From: Tyto alba
Lineage: Eukaryota; Chordata; Aves; Strigiformes; Tytonidae
Length of the DNA stretch: 64,000 nt
Assembly (NCBI RefSeq): GCF_018691265.1
Contig: NW_024881313.1
Location: 17,105,518-17,169,517 of the forward strand
Direction: 5' to 3'
The notes beneath the pieces were generated by a model. It made no database searches and had not been told where the DNA came from. It saw nothing but the letters and a program-made list of their open reading frames with translations. A program made the translations under genes and the position numbers. This document shows positions 26,601-39,400 of this stretch, one piece after another. Every line of letters begins with the position of its first letter. Position 1 is the stretch's first letter.

Positions 26601-27245
26601 GAAGAGGATGAGTTCTTGTTGGAGACAATATGGGCAACACCACAAGAAATAATTCGAATAGTAAGATCAGTTAAAGAGCTGTGAAAACCCCATTTGGAGC
26701 AGGGCATTTCAGTGTGTGTCTCCAACAGGCTCAGAGCAACAGTTGGCACAGACAAGCTTCTTAGAAAGTCTTCAGATGAAAACTGAGAGAACAGAAGTCA
26801 GAAGTCCTGAAGGTAAAGGCGGCAATTCAAAAAACAAAATGGACTTGGGACAAAAAACACATGGGTACAGTATCCAGGAAAATGAAGAACTGAATATGTT
26901 TATGCAAGGGTTCATCACCTTGCTCGATGAAAGAGATACCTAAACTGCAATGTGTGGAATGTGTCAACAAGAGATGGAAATCTAAATAGTGAACCTACTG
27001 ATAGTGGATCAGAGTAACCTGACACTAGCACACAAAATTATTAGACTCAACATACCTTTGTACCATGCTGTATGGGGTACTTTACAAATAAATCATTCCC
27101 ATGGTTATATTAGTTAAGACAAAATATAATTTTACTCTCAAGATGTTCTATGCAATTCATCAAAGCATTATAAACGGATTTTATCTTGTATCTAAAATAT
27201 GCATACAGTTAACTAAATTATTAAAAGCACTGTTCAGAATGCTAT
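23603..27245. other. Intergenic region between the 3' ends of FAM237B and CFAP69
   Basis: The sequence is mostly AT-rich, with overlapping short open frames at 24698-25352 and 26716-26943 that carry no family signature. It should hold the 3' untranslated regions of both converging genes. A minus-strand AATAAA at 26022-26017 is a candidate end for CFAP69. Confidence 0.5.
26017..26022 (-). terminator. Candidate poly(A) signal AATAAA for CFAP69
   Basis: AATAAA on the minus strand, 1.2 kb past the CFAP69 stop codon. No canonical hexamer lies closer; an AGTAAA variant occurs near 27132. Confidence 0.25.
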
Positions 27246-27407
27246 CTATTCTACAGGTACCAAATCTTTCTTGACTGAGTCCAACATTTTAACTCTTCTG
27301 ATCTTTTTTAAGGCTCCTTCACAAACAGAGGGGTCTGTAACAGCCAGTGGCCCTCCAATTAATTGAGGAGGTGTACTTTCGACAGTTACTAAGCGACCAG
27401 ATCCAAT
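27246..27407 (-). CDS. CFAP69: CFAP69 coding exon 23 (terminal)
   Basis: Residues 897-949 and TAG at 27248-27246. Acceptor GTTTTTCAG. Codes RLVTVESTPPQLIGGPLAVT followed by a basic tail, as at the end of the human protein. Confidence 0.95.
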   Translation of the reverse strand: MGSGRLVTVESTPPQLIGGPLAVTDPSVCEGALKKIRRVKMLDSVKKDLVPVE

Positions 27408-30400
27408 CTGAAAAACATAATAAATACATTGCTTGACATTCATGTTAGCATTTAAAATGAGTTGAGAGTTAAATCATGAACTGTCTTTCAAAAGTATTAT
27501 TCAGCTGGTGGAGATACATGCTGAGATTTCAGACATCCACTCAAAATACCCTTTATACTAAATTCACAAATTGTTCCCATCAATACAAAGGAGAAGACAG
27601 AGTGTTTTTTCAGCAGGTACCTTTATCTACTCTGCTTTTGTGCCTTCATGTCTGATCTTATGAATAGAGGAAAAGAAAATCAAGCCTTTATTACAAAATA
27701 AGTTTGTTGTGCAATATTATTTGGATTTGTGTATAATACCAGCCACAGTTTTTGTCCTCAGAATTTCACTGTACATTAATACTTCAATGAAAAAAGAGGG
27801 AACAGATCCTGTTTCTCTCAGGATGCAATTCCCTATAACTACTGCTGCAGGGAAACCCCAAGACTGAAAGAGACATACACTTTCCAGTCTCATTACTACT
27901 CTTCATACTGAACAGGTTCAGGTCTTTGAGTAAACATCCCCGAGTGTCACCTCTGTCTTCTAACCATGACCTACTAAAATAAACAATGCAACTCTTTGAG
28001 TGCATGTGGCTCACATGTTTGATTACTTGACCTTGACTGGTTTGCAGCTACCATCTTAGCTTAATTTTCATCTCTCCCTACCAAGGACGTTTGGCAGAGA
28101 GGAGGAAGAAGATTGTTCCATGAAAACAATTTCCAGCTATACCTGTAATTTGTAATTCTTCTAAGCAATGTATCCAATGAATTTTATCTGATGTTGCTGA
28201 TTTGTTTGTTTTCTTAATACACTTATTCTGCAAAATGGACTAATCTTTTCCTTGTTTTTGTCTACAGTTATTGAAATGTTGATTATAGAATCATAAAGAT
28301 ATTTTCTTGTTAAATCCTCTCCCTCCAAAGAAATGAATAATCTTGGTTTGAGATCCAAGTCTTTAAAATAAAATCTAACAATGTATTTCTCTCTAGTAAC
28401 TATTTCCAGAATACTCTTATCTATACCTAAATTTTTCACAAACTTTCTGCAAAATATTGCAGTCTCACTGATAATGCACATAACTAAATCATTTTTCCAG
28501 CCCACTTCATCTTGAATCCACAGATATGTCCCTCCATATCCTTCAGAAGTTTAGGGCAAGATAACTTGATAAAAAACCTAGTCCAGCACTCTGAGATGAT
28601 CCCCTTGCTTCCTATTAAGTTCCTCTGTTCTTCATCACATCAAACATGAACTGCCTCTTTTCTGTTTCAAGATGCAGCCACCTTAGTTGTCATTACTCAT
28701 TCATGGCAGAGAGACCATGATAACAGAATCTCTTGCCTTTGTACAAGTTTAAAAACAGCACCCCATGTTTTTTCTTCCTTGTTTCTCCTTACATGTAAGA
28801 GTAATTTATAAGCAAGCAAGAAGTTGTCCCTCCCTCTAAAATCCTCTTTTAGCTGTGATGCTTACACAGAAGTCACCCAGCTAGCTCAAAAAGAAGCTAC
28901 TGACTAGAATGGAGATTCTCCCACGTACTACCCTGGCTTGTCAAAACTCAGCATCTAAATATGCTGCTATGCCTGAGTAAGATCTTAACAATAGCTTTTA
29001 TTTTCTCACACTTCAATTAACTGATAGAAATGAGAAATTCTATAGATGGAACAAGTGGCTTATCTGCAGACAGTCAGGAACACTTTTACTGACAAAAGAC
29101 ATCTCTACTAATGTATTAGAGATTGCACAGATTTACCCAACGATAAATAAAGGAGGTTTCGACATCAGCAAGGTTTTCAAAAGGCTGTCCCACAAGAGGT
29201 ACATGTCAAGTAGCTTAGGGACCATCTTGCCCACACTTTTTATGAGTAATTTGCAGATTTGAATCTCAGTCCGACCAACTACCTGTTGTCTGAGAGTATG
29301 TCAGAAAGGGAAGTGGTGCTTTGCAGGAGATACAGGTTCTTTTTTACATACTTGGAGCTTGTCAACATAAACATTATTACGGAAAGAGTAAGCAGCAGCA
29401 CATATACAGCCAGAATAAACCCCAAACCACTTACACATTAATGAAAATAAAACAGTGTCATTGGGGTTTACTTACTGTTGTACTGAGGCCTTTGATATCA
29501 GTACAATGGACTGGTCCATTTTGAGTCTTTGATTTAGATCTGGAAGCCTCAATTGATTTTTCTTGAAGCCTTTTGGCTTTCTAAAGATAGTTAGAAAAAA
29601 GGCAAAATTGTTTTATTCAGAATTAATTGTGTTGTTTGCACTTGTTAGAAAATATACAAACAAAATGACAAAATAAATGAGGTTATAATTCTATTGACAT
29701 TTAATTGTAAGTATCCTCCCTCTGGTTTATGAATCTCTCTCAGGGACCTGAAAATAGAATAAATGGACATGGCTTCACAAGGGTAAGAAGGGAATAATCA
29801 CTTGCTATGACTTGTGGGCTATATTCTAATGTCATATCTGCTGTTAGCCTTCATCACCACAAGAGCACACTGTTGCCTCATGTTCAGCTTGTCACCCTAT
29901 ACATAGTACACATCTACATAGCCAGTTGGTCCACAGGCTGTACTGATGCATGGCAACCTTAATACATCCCAGGTGCATGACTTCACACTTTCTTTTTCTG
30001 AATTTCAAGAGCTTTTGGTCAGCCCATCCCTTCAGCTTGTCAAGGTCCTTCTGAATAGCAACCCTACCTCCCAGCATATGGATTTTTTCCTCATACTAAT
30101 CCAATATCCAAGTCACTAATGAAAATGTTAAATAGAATCAATCCTATAATTTACTACGAGGAGTATCACTCAAAGCTGACTGCTAGTTAAACTTTCATCA
30201 CTGACCACTGTCCTTTGAGTCCATCTGTCCAGCCAGATTTTCACCCAAATTGTAGTCCACCTGTATGTAGTCCAGTCCATACCTCCCCATTTTGGCTACA
30301 AGGAGGCTACACAAGACTCTGCTGAAACCCTTGCTAAAGCCAAGGCAAATAACATCCATCTTCCTCCTTTCCTGGAGCAAATAATTCTATCACAAAAGGC

Positions 30401-33400
30401 AACCATATTGGCAAAGCATGATTTGTCCTTGGTAAAATTCATGACTGCCATTACCAATCACCTTCTTGTCCCTCATGTGGCTAAAACAGCTTCCCAGACA
30501 CTCAGGTAAAACTAACCAGCCTGTAGTTCTCCAGTCCTTTTTCTGGCCCTTTTTCATTTCTATTTCTAGCACAGATCTTTACCACAGGCCAGGGAGGGGC
30601 TTGTACTTGAAGAAAATTGTTCTCTTTTGCCTCTCCTTTGGGAAATGAAGAAAAATGAAATTCAGCTGCCAATGTATTTCTTTTAAGTCTGATTTCAGTC
30701 ATTCTCCAACTTAAGTCTGATCGCCTAACTAGAACTCTATTATTTTTTATATTCTTTTGGAAGAGTGCAAATACTGTTCAAAGAAATTCATTATAAAATA
30801 TTTCCCATCTTGAAAGATGTTTGCTGTACTAAAAATAGGGAATGAAGTATTAGAAAAAATAAAAAAAAATAAGAATGACCAGACTTTTAGTTTGAACAAT
30901 TTCAGATCAAATATACATACATACATACATACACAAATATATATATATATACACACACACATACATCCCCACCCCCAACTGCAAGTGCATAAACAGTGTT
31001 GATCCCCAATTTGTGACTAACCAGAAAAGCAGAAGAATCAAAGATTACATAGCACTGCCAATACACCTTATGGTTCATTCTTCTATGTCTGTGTGAATAT
31101 AAAATTTACTACAATTTCTACTTGAATATCCTCATAATTCATTAAGAAATATGTTTGGAACTTCACAATTATTATAAATACCCTGTGAAAGTAAATTTTG
31201 CTCCATCACTCAGATTTCTTACTTTCAATGCCTCATAGTTTGACGTCCGAGCCAAGAAATTTTCCCAAGATTTATTTACTATTTCTCTCTGCTTATGGAT
31301 AGCTTTGATCTGTAATAAAAATGAGATTTTCAAGATGCAACACAATGATCTTCTCATGAGCTTTTCTGAATTCTTTGCTTGTGCTGTTCGAATAGTATGT
31401 TCACCTATGCCCCTTTGGCTATCTTAGCTCATCCCTCTCACCTGAGATTGGATGATAATGTTGTAGTAATATACTTGTCCTTTAAAAACTTTACTTATGC
31501 ACTGACTTTAAAAAAAAAAACGCTTACCTTCTCTATGCAAACTAATTTTCCCAGCTCTTTCAGGAATACTTTCTGTATATTCTCTCAAATGCTAAGTAAC
31601 AGAGATGGAATCAGTTCTGGTGACAAAAGTGCAGGCGTCATAATGCATGACAATCCCTCAAAAACAGTAGCATGAGGAACTGATCGGACTGATCTTACTT
31701 CTCAGAAAGCAGGACAGGATGAGGCAGTAGATGAGCAAAAATGCCAAATGCTTGCCTTATAGCCAAAGCTGAAAAATTTCTATACTGGCTCACTCTCAGC
31801 AAGCTGGGAATCACAAAGTCCTACTCTCTGAAGTAATGAAGCTCTGTGAAGATTCAGCCATAGGAGTTTATAACAGAGGCTTACGCTTCATTTTAAGAAG
31901 CAGATGTAGTTGTAATAGGTACTTTAAATTGTTATCTGCTACAAATGAACACAGGTGCAATTCTATGGTAACATAATGTTAATTTCTCATTACACCATTG
32001 CTGATGCATCACTGATGATACTGCTTCATTTTTTCATGTTACTCCTCTAAACACTGGCAAAATTATACAAAATTGAGAGAACTGAGGTTAACCTCATTTA
32101 AAGTTAAAATTTTACTGCTGAGACAGATTAAAATATCCTCAATCGGTGTACACATGTAAGATTCTCAACATTATATAATAAGAAAATCTTCATATAAATT
32201 GACAAAAAAGCTTACATGGGCTTTACTTGTTTAAATACTCCTTGTCTTACTTTTGTGTATGTTTTTTCCTCCTCTTGGATTGCTTGGTGGCGTTGACTTT
32301 CAAGTACTTCAGTCTGCAGAGTTGCAACTGTTCTTCCAGTATCTTCTGATACCTCTGAAATAAATTTCAGGGCTTCCTTGTCTGACGTAATAGGCCTGAA
32401 TTCTTCTTTTAGTTCTGCACACAGTTCACTCCAAACTTCTCCAACCTGTGCGTGAAAAATTTATCTCTTTTTTCAGTTCCAATTATTCAAAATATAACAC
32501 AGCAACCATCTCTCTTCTTATTGTTGTTTCATTTCCCAGAGATTTTATGCAAGGTTAGACTTCAGTAATGATACGCCAAATCCATTCATGATAATCCTCC
32601 CTAAGCCTTCCCAAGCCCAAACTTGACTTCAACAGAGGAATAACAGGAATGCTGATAACTACATATACTCAGAAGAAATACAGATAGCTACAAGATACCA
32701 AATTACAAGAGCGAAGTGTTGTGTCCTAGTGGCTGCTTCTTAAAGTCTCAAACTGTGCACATTACCAGAGCAAACTGCAACATGAGACGTAAATGGAAGC
32801 TGGAATTACCAACTAAAGATCAGGTCTTGCTAGTTCCTGAACACTTCAAGCTCTCACAGACTTTGTTCCTAAGCAGAAAACTGGCATAAATTGAAGCACA
32901 TTTTGAGCAGGATGGCTCCCACAAAGCTTGTTATCCTACTCTTGTTTCCTACAGGCACATCATTCTTAACTTTTGACAGTATGGATGGATACTACATGTG
33001 GGGACAAAGATGGGAAGGCACAGAAGAACATGTATTTAATGTCATTTTTAATAGCAAACGACCTCCCCAACTGACCTTACTGCACAGAGAGGCAGGCCTA
33101 CTCTCCATCCATTCCCCAATTTCTTACTCCTATCCTGGCACATTCCTGTCTATAGAGCTGGCAAACAGTTAAAACTATTTTTTTCTGTGTTATTTTTAAC
33201 TAGCATTAATTTCTAGTCTTATTTTCTATGCAGTCACAAAATTTGTAGCAGTAGAAAGGAAAAATCTGGGGAGTGCTGCACTGATGTCAGTGGGATTGTT
33301 TCTTTTGATGGTAAATACTGGCTTACACTTCTCTGTGAAACTACAGGTGACTTTTGTAGTGTTGTTTGTTGTATCCTGAGATATACTTGCTATTTTTGCA

Positions 33401-36400
33401 AATGCAGATACAGTAGTAGTATTTTCTTCCACAATACTCACTTTAAAGTCGATATAACGCCGTATGATAGCAAGAGTGACAAAATCATTAGCAGATAAGC
33501 CATGTAAATTTTCAAAACCTAGAAGAATAGTAATCATGTCAGTATTAACAGCATGATGAATTTATCTTAAAATACAACATTCTAAAAAAAGACATCATCT
33601 TATTCGCCATATAATCACATGCAAAATCTTCATCCCATATATACCAGTCAGTCCCTCTTCTAATCCTGAGCGGCCTGAGTGATAAAAACCCCATGTTTTC
33701 TCCATAATAAATTCACTCTATACTAACTCTTTACTTATAAGTGGCTCCAGCAACCTTCCAATCACTTAGAAAGCCAGCTAGTACTGCATTTGCTACACTT
33801 TTGTGGTAAATGTTTGATCTTCTGTTAAAGCAGACAAACATTTGAGTCTACTGGTGAGTTTCTAGAGAAGCAATTCAGCACAAATGGAATTTGCTTTAGC
33901 TGTGAAGTAGCCAATAGAAGAATCGTATTACAGGGTGTCCAGTACTTTGTTTCAAAGCTGTGTAATGAGGGGGCCCTCCATCTCACAGACCTGAGCCTTG
34001 AGCATAATGCCTTGAGCATCATGACTCCATCTTTTAAAAAATATGTTTGCAATATCTTTGAAGGAATAAGGTAGAGAAGTATGGTTGCTGAGACTATGCC
34101 TCATTTTCTGCACGCTGAATGTTAATTATACTCAATTTTTAAAAAATAAATTTATAGAGTCTATCAAATCTCATTCTAGACTTCACCATACCATCTGTGT
34201 GGTAACTGTGAATGTATCATCTATCTATTAGAGTTACATTACATAATGTTTTGAAGTTAAGAAATACCATAAATAAAGACCAATTAACACTAGTTTTCTA
34301 GATCACCATGTTACAGGCTGTTACGGAGCATGACTACAGTAAGAGGAAGATGCTGTGAAAAGGCTATAAAAATCTTTCAATTTTTTTATTATCCACTTTC
34401 ATGTAATTTCAGTATTTCACAGGAGACACTACAGTGTATATAAGTAACATAAGAGGTATGTGTGAATATAGGAGAAAGATGGAACAAAACCTCATGCCTT
34501 TTGGCTTTAATAAAGAATTTAGCTGTAATCTGATATGTAACATAAAAATTAGTAAAGACTTGGGTTACAACAGAGGAAGAACTAGCTATAGCTTATTAGA
34601 GAAACTAAGGATGTTTTCAAAGTTGGTTCTCTAGATTACCCAGGGAACTGGCTGAAGCAATCTCAGATCTCCAACCTGTGGAGGATGAACATGAAAAAGC
34701 AAACATAATGCCTGTTTTTAAAAGGGGAAAAGTACAAGCCAGAGAATATTGGTTCAGTTCAGTTCCTGAAAAAAGACTGAGACAAATAATTAAGCAAATA
34801 ATGTTTATGCAGCTAAATGGTAGCAGTGAAAACGTTTATATCCAACTTGAATTAGTAAAAACAAAGGCCTAGCTTTTGTCTACAGCCTCATAAGAAATCT
34901 TATGGATGTAGAGAGCTTATAATTCAAGAGTTTATCTTGACTTCAGTTTAAGTTTTTAGACAGGGATGTAATGAGTATTCATATTCAGTATGCAAACAAC
35001 ATAGAATTAGGAAAGACTGCAGCATTTTGAAGGAAAAGATTAGAATGCAAATTAATCTTGCCAATCTGAAAAATTATCTAAACTCACAGAATTTAATTCA
35101 ATAAGGATAAATAAAAAAATTATAAATGTAAGAATAGTCATCTGTACAAATCCAGGACGGTAGATGACTGTGCAAGATCCTAAGTCAAATGAGCAAAAAA
35201 TATCACGCCACTATGAATACAGCAATTGTTATATTCATGTCAGAATATTTATTTACAAGATGAGTAGAGCAATGTAGCTCTATTTGGCTGTGAGGCTTCA
35301 GCTGGAGTACTGTGTTCAGTTTTGGGACACTATAGATCAAGACGAATGTGAACCAATGAGAAAGACTTAAGAAAAATCAATGAGAATAATTAGAGGCTAT
35401 GCTTGAAAATGCGATTGTCGAGTAACATCTGCAGAAAGTAGTACTTCTTAATCTAAGGAAATAAAATTAAATGTGAAAGTGTTAAAACATGTGAATGAGA
35501 TATTGTGTGTGGGAAAGCAAATTACAGAAAATTTCAAGCAAATCTTAGGTTTAATTCTAGGAAAATTCTTCCTAGAGGTAGGAACAGCAAAGGACTGGGA
35601 AAGTCTTGAAATCCCCATCAATAAGGACTTTTAAGAACAGGATGAGCAAGCATCTATTAATAACAGAGTGTTGATGATACATCTCAAAGTTTCCTTTGAC
35701 CTCTTTTTTTTAGTAGTGACTTTATTGATTGCCAGTGAACAAGTTCAGTTTAATGACAAATATGACACTGACAAGGCAATTCACTTGTCTTACCTAGCTT
35801 GCACAATAATGAATAAAGTTTTGCCCGTATGTTTTCTGAAACTTCCATGATGGCAAAGCTGGGACAGCTGGCAGGCAGGGGGATGACCTCTTGCTGCTTC
35901 TGGAAGCTGCTAGCAATAGGTCTCTTCGTGTCTAATAATTTCAAAACACAAAACCAGAGTAGAAGAATGAGGAGGTAGTATGTTCCCAAAGCTACTAAAC
36001 TTAGAGGAAATTCTATGTAATGAAGTAGGAGGACTTTTAGCAGGCAGCTATGGACACACTCTTTTATGTGACACCTCCTCCAAAGGAATACAGTTCCATC
36101 TTCCTTTCTGGACACTGTGTAAATCATTTTGATAGTTTGGTCAGGAATTTAAACATAATTTGGGCCAGGAAATATTAATTAGCATGCCTAAAGATTTGTG
36201 AAAACATAGCACTCTCCTTACTTATTTTTACAACATATAACAAAACATAATGCCTTCTGTGGAAGAAATTAAGTAGTTCAACTGTCCAGCATTAGAAAAG
36301 CTGTTCAGGATACTAGTCATGGTTCTGTTCATTACCTGGTTCACTCCCAGCTGATGTAGAAAATGCCATCTAGTGGCCAGACTCTAATGAAATAGATAGA

Positions 36401-39400
36401 AAGCATTTTGGGTTTGATAAGAATTACAGCATAAAGCTATAAATACTGTAATTTACTTTCTTCAGGATTCAGACATCAAAAGCAAATACTGTCTTTTTTT
36501 TTAACTTTATTAAGTGGAACTGCTCAGTTTCATATGCATCATAAAACTTACCAACAATTCTTCCATGCTGATCACGTTTGACTCCTAGGTCCAACTCCTC
36601 CTGCCTCCATAACTGTATTAGAAGGCTAGCTGCTGTCTGATCTTTCTCCCCTCGCCAGGTACTGATGTGCGAGGTGGTTTTAGGGTTGTCACAAAATTCA
36701 ACCAAGATTCCAAGAATTATATTGCATAAGTTCTTTTGCTTTAACTTGGTGAAGGGAAAAGGAAAAAATGTTTTAATCTGTTCAAAAGACAGTGATGTCT
36801 ACCTTAAAAAAACCCAGAAAAATCGTGTAATACATATTGAAGTAACTGCAAGCTTTTCATCACAACTATTTGCACAAAACTGGTGTATAAACTTGTAAAT
36901 CTTTCAAGTTACTGGAATCCTGACATGCAAAGTTCCATAAATCAAGGAATATAAGGGAAATGAGTATAGGATCATGCAGGACGCATGTACCTGTGTGTAG
37001 AATTACACAATAGGTTTTGTATACATGCCTCCAGGCTCACATGCTGGAGACTATACTACTACCAAGATTTATTTCTGTAAGAAACAAACTCTGAAAGCAG
37101 TGGCTGAGCGGTACCCCACAGTGCCTGTTCTATTTTGTGGCCAGATCTTTCAGCAGCAGCTGAGTAGAGAAGGTCTGCAGCCTTGCCCTGCAGGGGCATC
37201 AGAGGCTGGCAGTACAACTGGCGAGAATGACGAGGGAGCGAACCAAGGAAGGTGCATGCTTATTTTGTGAGAGGTGAAATGCCTGTGCTAGCTCTGTGTC
37301 CAAGACCCAAGTAGTAGCTATAAGTACAAAATACAGGTACAAAGTAACTTTAAACATCCAAGCTTTTAAAGCCTCAAAGTGTACACTAACTCTGCTCTTA
37401 CTGGCTTCAATATGAGGTAAGATCAGAGGTGCCATCCAAAACAAGAGCATAGTTTGAGTCTTCTTTTTAAAAATAGTATATTTTTGGTAAACTTAAAACT
37501 CCCTCTGTCAAATACTTATTTTTAAAAAAGATACATGGAAAACCTGTCCAATAATTTCTGAGCAGATATCCTGGTTTGTGATTACCTTCCTACCTCAGGG
37601 ATTACAAACAATGGTCTTTTTGTTAGTATTGTAATAGTCTTACAAGATACTGTAACAAAAATAATGCAATTTTCCATGTTGTTTTACTACTCTCTCATTC
37701 TGTAGCAACAATAATAAAAATACCTACTGCCAACAAATCCAGAAGGAGAAAAATGCCCTGCTTTTCAAGAAAATAATCCTCTGCAAGGTAACATCCAATG
37801 ACACAGGACCTTAAACAGAAATAATTCCACTGTGTAAAAATATTTTTATGCTTTAGAACATTCTACAAGCATCTAATTTATTCTACTGAATTGCGTAAAT
37901 GTAAATGGTATGCAGTACACTTCTTACCTTCATGGAGTAGAAAAATCATGTTTCACATGCCTTTTCATTTACACTACATATACCCTACCTGACTGGTCTT
38001 TCTTCTCTTGCAGGTGGCACACCTTCCTCGTAGCAACCCAAGAAATTTGGCAGGTTCACAATGAATTGGTTTAGAATATGGATTTGAACTAAAACTAACT
38101 CAGTGAAAGAGGCTAAAATTCAGCTACGTGATATCCCTGATCTAGCTTATTGCAAGGCTGCATGAATATTTCTGCCAACAAGCAAGACTGGTTTATTGAC
38201 AACAGTGTTTGCTTCTCCCAGCTTAAAAGGATCATAAAACCAGCATTCATGTTGCTATTGCTTCCTTATTTCCTCGCTTCCAGTCATCCACACAGAAACT
38301 GAAGGGACTTCCTGCATCAGTCTTTTATCCCAGATAAACATATAATTTGGCTTTCAACGTATTTATGAACCTCTGTCTTAAAGCAAATCAACTTTTTGTT
38401 ATCCTCCTATGTATTGGCATTCTTTGATAGCAATCCTTATAATATTTTTAGCTCAATATAGCCAGTTTACAAATACTTCTGTTTGCACAGTTTTTAGCTA
38501 AAATTAGACAATTCTAGTCTTGTGTTTACTTTTCTGAAGTTATTTACAGACTCTAACCATACTCCTCTCTTAGAAAGTTTTAGCTAACAGCATGTCAGAT
38601 CACTCTCTGTGGGGAGTTAGACTGCTGTGTAGGGAGTTAGGTTTTCATACTGAACCCCTATTTAGAAGAAAACACATGAAGAATATTCTGTTTATTTTGT
38701 ATAATTTGTAATTAGTCAAATTGTATGAAGGATTTTTATATGTTTTAAATAGAAGAAAGGCCTATATGGGCAGAGAAAGGCCATAGTGTTGCAGACCTAA
38801 TAAATACAAGACTTGACATTTTTTGGAGTTACTGCTGCTATAATACTTTACTAACCACAAGCAGTCGAGTGCAGTGAAGAAGAGACAAGTGTGGCCTAAT
38901 CCACTATGTAAGTTCTTTGGATCCATCTGAATGAATGGCATAAGTATATCCACTCCTTCGTAGCTGAAGAGTTCCTGTTGAGATGTTAATTAAATTAGTA
39001 TGTTTCTTAAATAATATTTACTAAATAGCTACATATAAGAAAATACAAAGGACATGGAAAAATTTAAATATTTAGCTTGTAATAAATTTGGCCCACTCGT
39101 TAGAGCAGGATACATTCCTTATGATATACATAAGAAAAAGAGATTTTCAGTTTTTCCAAACTGCTAATCTCATTTGTTAACACACTTTTATAAATTATCA
39201 ATTAAATAGGTGAGACATTTCCTAATGGATTTCTGAGTGATTTTGCATTTTAACTGTCACTGTCACAGAAATCACTTCACCTCACTTGTTAGCGATGAAC
39301 TACAGTTGACATCTGCTTTTGGATACAAAAAAAAGAGTATCCTTTAAATGAAAATACACCATGTCTTGATGTTTTGTGCATAGTATGAGGTAGAAAGATA

